Source: a virus
Virus record (IMG/VR): IMGVR_UViG_3300042559_002797
Coordinates: 1 to 24,392 of that record
DNA: 24,392 nt
Reading direction: 5' to 3' (one strand)
The translations under genes were made by a program, and so were the position numbers. The number at the start of each line of letters is the position of its first letter. The first letter of the stretch is position 1. The notes beneath the pieces are model-generated. The model saw nothing but the letters and a program-made list of their open reading frames with translations. It did no database searches and was not told the origin of the DNA. Below, in pieces: positions 5,122-13,475 of the stretch.

Positions 5122-6867
5122 TTAGTTCAAGTATTGGTTTGCGTCTGTTACAACGATAGTCATATACTGCTTTTGTGGGAAGAAACCAACATCAGCGATA
5201 GCGTATCTTGAACGTAACAACATTCTTGGAGCGAAAGTAGCTTCAGAAATTACAGAGATAGACTGAGCCATCAAGTAAGGTACGAAGATAAGACCTGGTT
5301 GATCAGGGTTGTTCTTTCTACCAATAACGATTCTGTTGTCGTTATATCTCATATAAGGGTCAACGTAGATTTGAATATCTCCGATTGTACCTACTGGATA
5401 TAATTGACCAGCACCATTCATTTTAGATTTAACTGGGTTAATTGTATAACCAGCGATATCCATAAGAGCTGCACCAAGACCTCCGTTAGTTACTGCGAAT
5501 TGAGCAGGACCAACACGACCTTCAGTCGCAATGTAGTTAGAAGCGTGAGCTAACTTAGTGATAAGTTTTCTTTGAACAGCGTGTGTAGTTTCACCACCGA
5601 TACCACCATTTATTGTAACATAAGCAGTGTTCAAGTCGAAGATTGTAGATGCTGTTGTACCAACAGTTGTTACACCTAATCCAGCTTGAAGTGGAGCAGT
5701 TTGTCTGTTTGTATTACCAAGTTCGAAAATCTTAGCAACAATTTGTTTAGAAATTGTTTGAGATAATTCATTAACAAGGATAGATTCCATTTTTTGAACG
5801 ATATCCATACCTGTGTTAGCTTTGATATCTTCAATTTCAGTTCTTCTCAATGCAGTTGATACTTCAATAGTACCTACAGCGATTGATTTAGATGAAATCT
5901 TAGGACCGATAACACCAGCATAAGTTGCATCATCAGTTGCACGACTCATTGGATAATCTCCAGTTGAAGTACTAGCTGCCCAGTTTGCAGAGAAACCTGG
6001 TAAGTGATCTTCAAGAGCTGAAACTAAATCAATAGTTGAAGCAGAAGCAACAATTGTACCAATATAGTTCAATTGAGAAGTAATACTTCCAGTAGTAGCA
6101 AATGTATTCAAAGTTGTATCGAATGCGTAAGGATAACCAGCTGAAGTTCCTTGAACTTGTGAGTTCGGTTGTCTGTAAGCTTTGAACATTGGATTACCAT
6201 CAATACGAGAGAATCCCAAGAATTCAAGAACTCCTGCCTTAGAACCATTATCAACAGCTGTAACATTCGTAGTTAATGAACCAGGAGAACCAGGTAAACA
6301 AGAACCAGTAGCAAATACTCTAACATTTGCAAGTCCACCTTGAGTTAAAGTACCACTATTAGCACTTACAAAAGATGAAAGTGTTGCAACGATAGCAGTC
6401 AAATTGGCATTTGCTGTAATTTTGAAAACTTGTGGCCTTCCGAATTCACCTGAAGCTGTGTTAGTATCATCATATTGAAAATCAATATAAAGTAAGTCGA
6501 TTTTTGGACCTGGAGTAGGTTTTACAGCTACTAAATCTAAACCGATTGTTTGAGCTGCGATTTTCATTGCTACTGGAAGTAAGTTTTGACCAAGGTCTCC
6601 TGAACCGATAGAAGCACCACCGGTTAGTGCACCAGCACCGAATCCCTGTCCACCTGCGCCTAAAAGACCAGGAAAAGAGGAAGGTTGAGGAGCTGAAACA
6701 GCACCCATACCTGCAATAGCTACGTTAGCGTAAGCGTTCTCATTGATTGAGTGGAACTCAGCATATTCTGCTAACCATTCAACTCTATCACCAGTAACAC
6801 CCATGTTCTCCAATACTGGAGCCCACTTCTTAACCGCTTTTTGTTTGTCTATTCTAATGTGTGACAT
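5122..6867 (-). CDS. 23: Major capsid protein, T4 gp23-like
   Basis: 581 residues. The N terminus KKWAPVLENMGV matches the T4 gp23 prosegment (NKWKPLLEGEGL), and the C-terminal third has the family pattern, including the IQIYVDPYMRYNDNRIVIGRKN segment and the RSRYAIADVGFFPQKQ end. It forms the hexamers of the head. A tripeptide I-N-E at 41-43, in a SINENAYANVAIAG context, aligns with the T4 prosegment cleavage site (LTE before AEIGG) and fits the gp21 rule, so the mature protein probably starts near residue 44. The gene follows the protease-scaffold gene by 42 bp with no box in between, so it is cotranscribed. A hairpin ends the unit. Residues 50-90 are unusually Gly/Ala-rich. Confidence 0.93.
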   Translation of the reverse strand: MSHIRIDKQKAVKKWAPVLENMGVTGDRVEWLAEYAEFHSINENAYANVAIAGMGAVSAPQPSSFPGLLGAGGQGFGAGALTGGASIGSGDLGQNLLPVAMKIAAQTIGLDLVAVKPTPGPKIDLLYIDFQYDDTNTASGEFGRPQVFKITANANLTAIVATLSSFVSANSGTLTQGGLANVRVFATGSCLPGSPGSLTTNVTAVDNGSKAGVLEFLGFSRIDGNPMFKAYRQPNSQVQGTSAGYPYAFDTTLNTFATTGSITSQLNYIGTIVASASTIDLVSALEDHLPGFSANWAASTSTGDYPMSRATDDATYAGVIGPKISSKSIAVGTIEVSTALRRTEIEDIKANTGMDIVQKMESILVNELSQTISKQIVAKIFELGNTNRQTAPLQAGLGVTTVGTTASTIFDLNTAYVTINGGIGGETTHAVQRKLITKLAHASNYIATEGRVGPAQFAVTNGGLGAALMDIAGYTINPVKSKMNGAGQLYPVGTIGDIQIYVDPYMRYNDNRIVIGRKNNPDQPGLIFVPYLMAQSISVISEATFAPRMLLRSRYAIADVGFFPQKQYMTIVVTDANQYLN

Positions 6868-6909
6868 AATTTTTTTAATTTTTTTAGTTTTTATCTCTTT
6901 AGCCCGAGA

Positions 6910-9012
6910 TTAAAGGTTTTTGAATCTTTCCATAATAGCTCCTAATTCTTTGTCAGATAATTTATCTTCCTGAATTAACGCTTCATGTGAAACTAATTTC
7001 TTAGTAACAGATTCATTCTTTTTAAGATTTCTAGTCATCCAGAAATGTTCTAACTGAGATTCAGTTTTCATAACATCAGATGGGTAAAGTCTAGCCTGTG
7101 AAAGGATAGATTTTCTAGCACTCTCATTAAGTTGGTTCCAGATTGGCTTGATGTTTTCAGGCATCAATCTGATTACTCTTTCTTCAAGAGTTTCGTTTTT
7201 AGCACTCAAGGCCTCAGAGATTAACTTCAATACATCAGATGTAGTGAAGAAACTTTTTTCGTTTATGTAAAGTTTAACAGTTTCTTGTTCTTCGTTTGTA
7301 AGATTGTAGAAACTATCAACCTGAGATTTGTTTAAAAACTTCAAAAAATGTAGATCGGATGTTTCAGTAGCTTTACGTTTTTTAGCTTCTTCGATCAATT
7401 TATCAATAGATTGTGATAATTCAGTATCAGACTCTCCAGAAACTTCATAAGATTCTTCTTCTTGAGTTTCTTCCTCATCTTCTTCGTGAGCCATTGGACC
7501 ACAAACTTCTTCTTCAGGAGTTTCTTCATGAGCTGGAGCTTCCATTTCATCATTCCAAGATTTTTCTTCTTCTTCCTCTTCTTCTACAGCTTCAAAACCT
7601 GCAGCTTTTAAAGTAGGGAAAGTTTCTGATTCACCATAAGACTCTAATAGTTTTCCACTATTCAATCTTTCAGCGATAAGTCCAGAGTATGAAATAGATT
7701 TGTCTAAGTTTTCTGCGATATATTCAGAGTAAGCGATGTTATCATCAAGATTCTCAGCGATATATTCAGAGTATGCAATATTACCTTCTACGTGTTCAGC
7801 AAGATACTCAGAGTAAGCAATAGAGTTATCTAAGTGTTCTGCTAAATATTCTCCGTAAGAGATAGATTTGTCTAAGTTTTCTGCGATATATTCAGCATAA
7901 GCAATGTTCTTGTCAAGATTCTCAGCTAAATATTCAGAGTAAGCAATATTCTTGTCAAGGTTTTCAGCTAAATACTCACCATAAGAGATTGATTTATCAA
8001 GGTTCTCAGCGATATATTCAGCATAAGAAATGTTCTTGTCAAGGTTTTCAGCGATATACTCAGAGTATTCGATGTTTTTATCAAGATTCTCAGCGATATA
8101 CTCAGAATAATTGATAGCCTTTTCAAGATTTTCAGCTAAATAATCATTGTGTTTGATAAGTTTCTCAGTAGTAGATTTAAGAGAAGTATTCTCATTAACT
8201 ACAACTTGTACTTTTTCTGCTAAGTAATCAAGATACTTAACAATTTGTGAGTTATTTTTATTTAAATCTTCATAATATTCAAGAAGTTGTTCTAACTTCT
8301 TAGGATTTAAGTTACCTTTAGAAAGAGCCGATGTTACAGTCTTCTTTGTAGAAGCCAACTCATTTACTAAGTATTTTGAGTAATCGGTCAATTGTTTTTT
8401 CGTTACGAAATCGTTAGCGTTCATGTTAAATAGTTCGTTAATTTTTGATTCATCAGACATCTCGTAAATTCTAAAGTTTGACTTCGGATTTTTATAACCT
8501 AAAGATTCGTTAAGAGTCTTTACAGTCATTTTGGCAGAAGAAAAACCAGGATCTGCTACGATATCATATGTGAATAATTTTTTCAATGTAACCGTTCCAT
8601 CAGCCTCTGTAACACCAGCTGCACGAGAAGAAACGAAAATAGGACAACCATCGTTGACCAAAGCTTTAGCTTCTTTTCCCCAGTATGTGTTGAGAAGTCT
8701 AATTTCACCTTCTATTCTGTTACTTTCTTTAACAAAAGAAGCACTTCTCACAATGTGAGATGCTCTTGAAAGAGAAGTGTCGAAAACATCGGGATGGTCG
8801 AATTCACCATAAACAACACCAAGATTTGTAATCCTTTCGTTTAATTCATTTAAACAAGGAATAAATCTATCGGCTGTGTAAACTCTTTCGTTCCTATTTT
8901 TAATATCGAACTCAGTGAAAATACCACCCAATATGAATTGATCCTTCTGACTGTTATTCTCATTAAGTGATAATGAGTTAGTTGAGTTTTCTACAATTAG
9001 TACTGATTTCAT
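6910..9012 (-). CDS. 21: Prohead protease fused to scaffold core (gp21 + gp22-like)
   Basis: 700 residues. Residues 25-170 form a T4 gp21-type serine protease. GEFDHPD (His73) and FVSSRAAG (Ser128/129) match the catalytic His and Ser segments, with LFTYDIVADPGF near the end of the domain. From about 190 the protein is helical and scaffold-like. Residues 289-452 are twelve tandem 14-mers of the type SEYIAENLDKNIAY. After this come a Glu-rich stretch (476-521) and a helical C terminus ending MERFKNL. In T4 the protease and the scaffold are separate genes (21, 22); here one ORF holds both. Each repeat carries [IL]-A-E, which fits the gp21 cleavage rule. The gene lies between portal and capsid genes, as in T4, with a CTATATACT box upstream. 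Confidence 0.9.
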   Translation of the reverse strand: MKSVLIVENSTNSLSLNENNSQKDQFILGGIFTEFDIKNRNERVYTADRFIPCLNELNERITNLGVVYGEFDHPDVFDTSLSRASHIVRSASFVKESNRIEGEIRLLNTYWGKEAKALVNDGCPIFVSSRAAGVTEADGTVTLKKLFTYDIVADPGFSSAKMTVKTLNESLGYKNPKSNFRIYEMSDESKINELFNMNANDFVTKKQLTDYSKYLVNELASTKKTVTSALSKGNLNPKKLEQLLEYYEDLNKNNSQIVKYLDYLAEKVQVVVNENTSLKSTTEKLIKHNDYLAENLEKAINYSEYIAENLDKNIEYSEYIAENLDKNISYAEYIAENLDKSISYGEYLAENLDKNIAYSEYLAENLDKNIAYAEYIAENLDKSISYGEYLAEHLDNSIAYSEYLAEHVEGNIAYSEYIAENLDDNIAYSEYIAENLDKSISYSGLIAERLNSGKLLESYGESETFPTLKAAGFEAVEEEEEEEKSWNDEMEAPAHEETPEEEVCGPMAHEEDEEETQEEESYEVSGESDTELSQSIDKLIEEAKKRKATETSDLHFLKFLNKSQVDSFYNLTNEEQETVKLYINEKSFFTTSDVLKLISEALSAKNETLEERVIRLMPENIKPIWNQLNESARKSILSQARLYPSDVMKTESQLEHFWMTRNLKKNESVTKKLVSHEALIQEDKLSDKELGAIMERFKNL
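7657..8148 (-). repeat. Tandem 42-bp (14-residue) repeat array inside the scaffold gene
   Basis: About 11.7 copies coding for (S/A/G)-E-Y-(I/L)-A-E-N-L-D-K-(N/S)-I-x-Y. The copies differ at synonymous and a few coding positions, so the array is old or under selection on the protein. A degenerate in-phase unit (LDYLAEK, residues 261-267) lies two repeat lengths upstream. Tyr and aliphatic residues recur in a helical pattern. Confidence 0.95.
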
Positions 9013-9035
9013 GAAATTGTTGTCTTTATTTTGAT

Positions 9036-9044
9036 AGTATATAG
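9036..9044 (-). promoter_or_regulatory. Candidate late-promoter box of the protease-scaffold and capsid operon
   Basis: CTATATACT on the minus strand, 23 nt upstream of the ATG at 9012. It shares the TATATACT core with the boxes at 3902-3913 and 12768-12779 and has a similar spacing. Confidence 0.45.
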
Positions 9045-9117
9045 AAACTAAAAAAACCGAGAAAAATTAAAGGTGGATTTTTTATAGGAATGAAGACAGA
9101 GACATAATAAGTAAAGA

Positions 9118-9128
9118 TATATACTTAA
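9118..9128 (+). promoter_or_regulatory. Candidate promoter box for the plus-strand pair 9146-9954
   Basis: GATATATACTT on the plus strand about 18 nt before the start at 9146. It has the same TATATACT core as the boxes ahead of minus-strand genes. Confidence 0.4.
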
Positions 9129-9145
9129 AAATTCGTTGGTTTTTT

Positions 9146-9499
9146 ATGATCCTCACAAGAGAAATAAAAGTAAGAGTAAGTGAATCCAATTATCAATACT
9201 TTGATGATCTTGGATATGAGTTTTCTATTGGTGATGAAATAAATATCCCAGTTGAATTATTATCAAAAGGCTCACATCATAAAATACTTTGTAAGTGTGA
9301 TACCTGTGGTGTAGAAAAAGAAGTAATTTTCAAAAATTACGTTAAATATGATAACAAGTGGGGATTCTACTATTGTAGAAAATGTTCGGAATCAAAAAGA
9401 AAAGAAACTCTAAAAGAAAACCATGGAGTTGAATATCCAATTCAAAATAAAAAAATCTATCAAAAAATGAAACAAACCATCTCAGAAAGAAAAAAATAG
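9146..9499 (+). CDS. Zinc-finger protein, likely remnant of a phage homing endonuclease
   Basis: 117 residues. Two CxxC pairs (C51/C54 and C77/C80) form a treble-clef or ribbon-like finger. After it comes KRKETLKENHGVEYPIQ and a helical tail of the type KIYQKMKQTI. This segment is common between the zinc finger and the nuclease domain of phage-encoded endonucleases. Here the protein stops right after it, and no HNH, GIY-YIG or restriction-like catalytic motif follows. It is either a truncated endonuclease or a DNA-binding protein made from one. The gene is inserted on the opposite strand between portal and protease genes, a typical homing-gene position. The stop is two bases before the next ATG. 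Confidence 0.7.
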   Translation: MILTREIKVRVSESNYQYFDDLGYEFSIGDEINIPVELLSKGSHHKILCKCDTCGVEKEVIFKNYVKYDNKWGFYYCRKCSESKRKETLKENHGVEYPIQNKKIYQKMKQTISERKK

Positions 9500-9501
9500 A
9501 T

Positions 9502-9954
9502 ATGGAATGGAAGATAGATTTACATTCAGAAATTAATAATATTAAAAATTTCAAATCATTATTAGAAAAATATAAAGACTACAACTCTTGTATTCGTGAT
9601 ATTAAAATCAACACCTTATTAGGAGAAAAATGTCTTTTTGAAATCGAAGATATAAATCCAGGAATTTATTGTGATTTCTCGGATGGTTCAGACACACTCA
9701 CTTCATTAAACACATCTGCTATTTATATAAATAAACTTTCTTTTAAAATTAATACTGATTTAACTATTTTAGAATTTAAGGTGAACTATAAAATACTTGA
9801 TACTAAAATGGGCAAATTAGTCAAGGAATTACAATCTTTTGGGATCTCTCTCGAAATCACACCGAGAATATTAAAAATGGGTTTAGATAACCAATTGCAA
9901 GTTGTCGGATTTTATATCGACAATAAATCAACATCAACTTATATCAGGGCCTAA
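9502..9954 (+). CDS. Prohead-protease-fold-like protein lacking the catalytic Ser segment (tentative)
   Basis: 150 residues, with no strong family match. Residues 89-140 (EFKVNYKILDTKMGKLVKEL, then GISLEITPRIL) align by eye with the protease part of the neighbouring 700-aa protein (GEIRLLNTYWGKEAKALV, then GCPIFVSSRAAG). The shared pattern is LxT-x2-GK-x4-L-x3-G-x6-[ST]-x-R. Where the protease has Ser-Ser-Arg this protein has Thr-Pro-Arg (120-122), and no HP motif is seen. It may be a non-catalytic relative that regulates or builds the prohead core. The stop overlaps the 3' end of the convergent portal gene by four bases. The call rests on one manual alignment. Confidence 0.5.
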   Translation: MEWKIDLHSEINNIKNFKSLLEKYKDYNSCIRDIKINTLLGEKCLFEIEDINPGIYCDFSDGSDTLTSLNTSAIYINKLSFKINTDLTILEFKVNYKILDTKMGKLVKELQSFGISLEITPRILKMGLDNQLQVVGFYIDNKSTSTYIRA

Positions 9955-11657
9955 AATTCAAATTCGTCGCCGCCAGCTTCTCCACCTCCAGATTCTCCAC
10001 CAGCTTCGGTTTCACCACCTGCTGGAGCTTCCGGTGTAGTTTGAGCACCACCTTCTGGAGCGGCTTGAGCATCACCCATTTCACCACCAGCTTCCATTCC
10101 ACCACCTTCAACACCTTCAGCACCACCCGCACCAGCACCATCTTTTAACCAATATTTTTTATTTTCTTCTTTCTCCTCAGGTGTCAATTTCAATACATGG
10201 TCTATTAAATATTCAATATGAAAATAAGGTTGGCCATCAGCTTTTTGAATTCCATTAAGAGTCCCAAGAATCTCAGCCTTTTTAGATAGATTGCCTAATT
10301 TTTTCCACTCTTCAAATAATTGATTAGAAAGAAATTGAATATCTACTTCATTCATAAACCTTTCATCATCCTTTAATTCAGGAAATTCTACTAACATTTG
10401 TAGTTTAAGTGGTTTAACCATCAATTCTTTAAAATTGGATCTTAATCTCATTACGAAATTTCCAAATTTTGATTCATCACGAGTAATCTCAGCAGCATCA
10501 GCAAATACATTACCACCACCATTCTCATCCTGGAATCTTTGCATCGGAATCTTAGAAGCTCTTTTTAGAATATTAAAAAACCATTTTAAAATGTCATCCT
10601 CATTTAGATTATGACCCGCCCCAGCATTCATAATCTCCATATTAGGAGTTCCACCATCACCCTCAGGAAACCAATATTGTTTATTATAAGAAAGGTGTTT
10701 TTGTCCATTTATCCTTAAAGTACCCAACGAATCATCCCATTCAACTTCCTCAGAATAATCCTGAATTAGTTGACCAATTTGTTCTTCCGCTCTTTGTCTA
10801 CCTAATCCTTTAATTGGTATAACAAACTTTTGATAAAGAGTCGCATTAACAAGATTAAACATTATCTTAGTTTGCTCAATAATTTTTAACTGATTATATG
10901 GTTTAATTAAACCCTCAACATATGAGGTTTCAGAATAATCGTTCTGAGAAGAATAAGAGATAAAAATAATTTGAGAATCTAAGAATATTCTTCTTAATTG
11001 TGGATCTTCTGGGTATTGAATCCAAAGATGACCAATAGAAGGCTCGAAAGCTGGAACTAAAGTTTCAGGACGAAGACGATTAAATCCAATAATATTCTTT
11101 TTCTTATCATCCCAAATAATTTCCATAGCCACATAACCATCGATAATAAAATCTTTCATCAACTGCCACGCACTTACTGAATCAGCAAATCCATATCTGT
11201 TATAAATCTTTTCAAAATATTCTTGATATTTATCTTTTATATCTTGTGTAAATTCAGTTGGTAGTTGTCTTGGAGAGCAAAAATCTTTTTCTGAATAAAT
11301 GATACATTCATCACAAACAGTTGAGATAAAATCTCTAATTTCATCTTTAATAGAATATTCTCTTAAAATTCTTCTTTTATCAGCATATGAACGGTCAAGA
11401 TAAGGTATTGACTTTCTGTTTAAAATTGATGCGACCGCACGGCGGCTAAAAAAGTCGTACATTGAATTCCCTTGCTGTGCATAAGGATCTTCGTTGATAC
11501 CAACACCAACTTGATTACGCATGATCATATCATCATAATTCATACCCCAAGTCGATAAATTCCTCAATATTCTAGAGAATAAACCACGATTTTCCACAGC
11601 AGAATTCGTATTATATTGAAATTGTCCCTGGTTATTTAATGGATTATATGATGCCAT
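9951..11657 (-). CDS. 20: Portal vertex protein, T4 gp20-like
   Basis: 568 residues. The family pattern is seen in the DFISTVCDECIIYSE region (109-123), the GYVAMEIIWDDKKKNI region, LNEDDILKWFFNILKRASKIP followed by MQRFQDENGGG, and the FADAAEITRDESKFGNFVMRLRSNF region. It forms the dodecameric ring through which DNA is packaged and to which the neck binds. The last 70 residues, after YWLKDG, are a low-complexity Gly/Ala/Glu tail ending DEFEF; T4 gp20 lacks this. Its start overlaps the end of the HNH endonuclease gene by 14 bp, and the 3' end meets the convergent plus-strand gene. The order portal, protease, capsid follows T4. Confidence 0.92.
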   Translation of the reverse strand: MASYNPLNNQGQFQYNTNSAVENRGLFSRILRNLSTWGMNYDDMIMRNQVGVGINEDPYAQQGNSMYDFFSRRAVASILNRKSIPYLDRSYADKRRILREYSIKDEIRDFISTVCDECIIYSEKDFCSPRQLPTEFTQDIKDKYQEYFEKIYNRYGFADSVSAWQLMKDFIIDGYVAMEIIWDDKKKNIIGFNRLRPETLVPAFEPSIGHLWIQYPEDPQLRRIFLDSQIIFISYSSQNDYSETSYVEGLIKPYNQLKIIEQTKIMFNLVNATLYQKFVIPIKGLGRQRAEEQIGQLIQDYSEEVEWDDSLGTLRINGQKHLSYNKQYWFPEGDGGTPNMEIMNAGAGHNLNEDDILKWFFNILKRASKIPMQRFQDENGGGNVFADAAEITRDESKFGNFVMRLRSNFKELMVKPLKLQMLVEFPELKDDERFMNEVDIQFLSNQLFEEWKKLGNLSKKAEILGTLNGIQKADGQPYFHIEYLIDHVLKLTPEEKEENKKYWLKDGAGAGGAEGVEGGGMEAGGEMGDAQAAPEGGAQTTPEAPAGGETEAGGESGGGEAGGDEFEF

Positions 11658-12390
11658 ATTCTATTTTATCTTTTTTAATATCTCTATTTATTTTAGTACA
11701 GAGTGGCTGTAAATTTGTATAATGGTTAATTTTAATAATCTCTTCCTCACTTTGAGCATTAGATAGTGGCATAACATGATCGATATCCCAACCAACATTT
11801 AACTCACCTGTATAGATACCTCGGTTTTCCCAGGTCATCCAGTTTTCAAACTTTGACTCTAAATAAATTTTAAATTCATCGTACGAGCATCCTAATATTT
11901 CTTGTGTTTTAGATTTTTTGGAATATCCCGACTCATAAAAAGAGTTATTTATCAAATTCCTAATATTAGTGGTCAATCTGAATATGACATCATTCTGACG
12001 CCTTTCTGATAATTGTTTATTCCTCTTATCTTTGTTTTCACTCTGATACCTTTTTTGATATTCTAACTTCCTATCTTTATTATTTTCATAATCAGATTTT
12101 CTCTTAGAAAGTATTTGTAATTTATTTAATTGATAGTAATTTCTTTTATTTTCCGAAATTTCTTCCTTTTTAGATTCTCTATATTTCAATATTTTTTCCG
12201 TATTAGAGATTCTATATTCACTTGCCTTTTGTTTGGATTTATCTTTATTTTCAATTCTATAAATTCTTTTACACTCTTTACAATTAGTTCTACGACCATC
12301 TTTAGATGATTTATCTCTGTTAAATAAATCTAAATCCTTTATAGTATCACACTTACTACATTTTTTTTGACTAATCATAGAAATTTTCAA
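11644..12390 (-). CDS. HNH homing endonuclease with N-terminal zinc finger
   Basis: 248 residues. The N terminus has a zinc finger (C11, C14, C37, C40, in KCSKCDTIKDL and NCKEC). Residues 45-130 are Lys/Glu/Tyr-rich and helical, with Y-R-x-x-N-K-type repeats that may bind DNA. The C terminus holds the nuclease: WDIDHVMPLSNA (D204, H205), then HYTNLQPLCTKINRDIKKDK (N226, N235), the HNH ββα-metal signature. All key residues are present, so it may be active. It overlaps the portal gene start by 14 bp, so the endonuclease has joined the head operon without breaking it. A TTATATATAC box (12401-12410) precedes it. A likely target is the portal region of related phages lacking the gene (inference). 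Confidence 0.88.
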   Translation of the reverse strand: MKISMISQKKCSKCDTIKDLDLFNRDKSSKDGRRTNCKECKRIYRIENKDKSKQKASEYRISNTEKILKYRESKKEEISENKRNYYQLNKLQILSKRKSDYENNKDRKLEYQKRYQSENKDKRNKQLSERRQNDVIFRLTTNIRNLINNSFYESGYSKKSKTQEILGCSYDEFKIYLESKFENWMTWENRGIYTGELNVGWDIDHVMPLSNAQSEEEIIKINHYTNLQPLCTKINRDIKKDKIEYGII

Positions 12391-12400
12391 AATTTTTAAG

Positions 12401-12410
12401 GTATATATAA
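12401..12410 (-). promoter_or_regulatory. Candidate promoter box of the HNH and portal unit
   Basis: TTATATATAC on the minus strand, 10 nt upstream of the HNH ATG. It is the nearest upstream box to the portal gene. Confidence 0.35.
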
Positions 12411-12432
12411 AAAATCCAGTTCCTCCTGAAGA

Positions 12433-12747
12433 TTACTCCTTAGGAAATTCTCCTAAGAATGTCAATAACTCTTCTTTAAAAGATTGATATCCTGGGTTAT
12501 TATTCAAATCAGCGACCAAACCATCGATTACTTTCTGAACTATCTCTCTTCTTTCATCTTCTTCTTGTGAAGATAATTGTCTTTTCTTACTACCAGCTTC
12601 TAATTCTGGTAAATATCTACCCGAAGTTTCTTTTCTTCTTTGTTCGATTTTTTCATCTTCAGATTTTTCAAAATCTTGTCTTAGCTTAGTTTCAGCTGCT
12701 AACTTAGATTTGTAATCAAGATCTTCAAATTTTTGTAAATGTTTCAT
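12433..12747 (-). CDS. Small charged helical protein with capsid-targeting-like N terminus
   Basis: 104 residues, unrecognised. It begins MKHLQKFEDL, close to the N termini of the genes at 505 and 978, then is dominated by Glu, Lys, Arg and Gln in long helices. It includes YLPELEAG, with an L-P-E tripeptide that fits the gp21 cleavage rule. Position upstream of the portal gene, size and charge suggest a prohead core or internal protein like T4 gp67/gp68, but no sequence homology is claimed. A TTAATATATACT box lies 20 nt before the start. Confidence 0.7.
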   Translation of the reverse strand: MKHLQKFEDLDYKSKLAAETKLRQDFEKSEDEKIEQRRKETSGRYLPELEAGSKKRQLSSQEEDERREIVQKVIDGLVADLNNNPGYQSFKEELLTFLGEFPKE

Positions 12748-12767
12748 ATTAATAGTCGTATTTTTAG

Positions 12768-12779
12768 AGTATATATTAA
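12768..12779 (-). promoter_or_regulatory. Candidate late-promoter box, identical to that of the peptidase gene
   Basis: Minus-strand TTAATATATACT, 20 nt upstream of the ATG at 12747. The same 12 bases occur at 3902-3913 at nearly the same spacing, which argues for a real signal. Confidence 0.5.
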
Positions 12780-13475
12780 TTACGGTTTTCCATATTTTTC
12801 ATATGATGTCCTCAACCTGTCTATATGTTCTCTAAGTGCATCATATTTCTCACCTATCTCATTCTTAATATCATAAAAATCTTTAAGAACTGATGTGATA
12901 ATCTCTTTGTGTCTTTGCTCTTTAGTTTCTAATTTAGTTTCCCAAATTTCCATTAACTTTTTTGGATCATAAGTGTTCTTGGGATATGATGAATATAGGA
13001 ATCTAGGCAATAATTCTAAACTAACTCTATGAACAATTTTAATTTGTGCAACATTATATTCTTGAATAGCATATTCGAAACCATATTTGAGCAATTCAGT
13101 GTACATGCCTTTGAAGTTAACTTCTATGATTTGATTTTTTTCAAAATTTTCTTCGGTGATAAATTTATCAAAAATAGAATCCCTCAATTCAAGTGGAATG
13201 AAGTTAAAATTAACACCTAATATGACTATCATATTTGAGAATTTTCGATAATCACAACAAAATATTGGAGACCATCTCATCCAGTTTGAATCATCTAAAT
13301 AATGAAGATGATAAAATCCACCTACTTGAATATCCTCTTTTGATATAGCCTTACAATCCTCGTCACTTTCAGAATACTTTTCATACATGAATTTAGTATT
13401 ATTTCGGTAATAATCAATCAAATCTGTTCCAAAGACTAATCGATTTAATTTAACTCTTTCTTTCAGGAATCCCAT
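12780..13475 (-). CDS. Phage protein of unknown function, possibly virion-associated
   Basis: 231 residues from the ATG at 13475 (MGFLKERVKLNRL). A TTG two codons upstream is also in frame but less likely. The middle part (VGGFYHLHYLDD, RWSPIFCCDYRKF, VILGVNFNFIPLELRD) resembles a conserved pattern of T4-like phage proteins: a Tyr-rich start, W-x-x-P, and an LGxNxxYLPxxxR-type strand. I recall that pattern in minor structural or DNA-end proteins but cannot name the family with confidence. The C terminus (about 175-231) is helical and charged. The gene is divergent from the gp4-like gene, with only 16 bases between start codons. Confidence 0.72.
   Translation of the reverse strand: MGFLKERVKLNRLVFGTDLIDYYRNNTKFMYEKYSESDEDCKAISKEDIQVGGFYHLHYLDDSNWMRWSPIFCCDYRKFSNMIVILGVNFNFIPLELRDSIFDKFITEENFEKNQIIEVNFKGMYTELLKYGFEYAIQEYNVAQIKIVHRVSLELLPRFLYSSYPKNTYDPKKLMEIWETKLETKEQRHKEIITSVLKDFYDIKNEIGEKYDALREHIDRLRTSYEKYGKP

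Noticed and set aside
7413-7616. Plus-strand Leu-rich open frame
   Set aside because: It is the antisense reading of the Glu-rich segment of the scaffold; GAA/GAG codons read as Leu/Phe on the other strand.
7657-8148. Regular 42-bp direct repeats, CRISPR-like at first sight
   Set aside because: There are no unique spacers. The units are contiguous, in frame and code for a conserved 14-residue motif inside the scaffold gene.
9944-10141. Second minus-strand frame over the portal tail
   Set aside because: It is an out-of-frame reading of the repetitive Gly/Ala/Glu tail, with no start signal of its own.
12420-12428. CAGGAGGAA on the minus strand as a Shine-Dalgarno site
   Set aside because: It is about 30 bases from the nearest start codon, too far for ribosome binding. 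Other genes in the window show no such sites.
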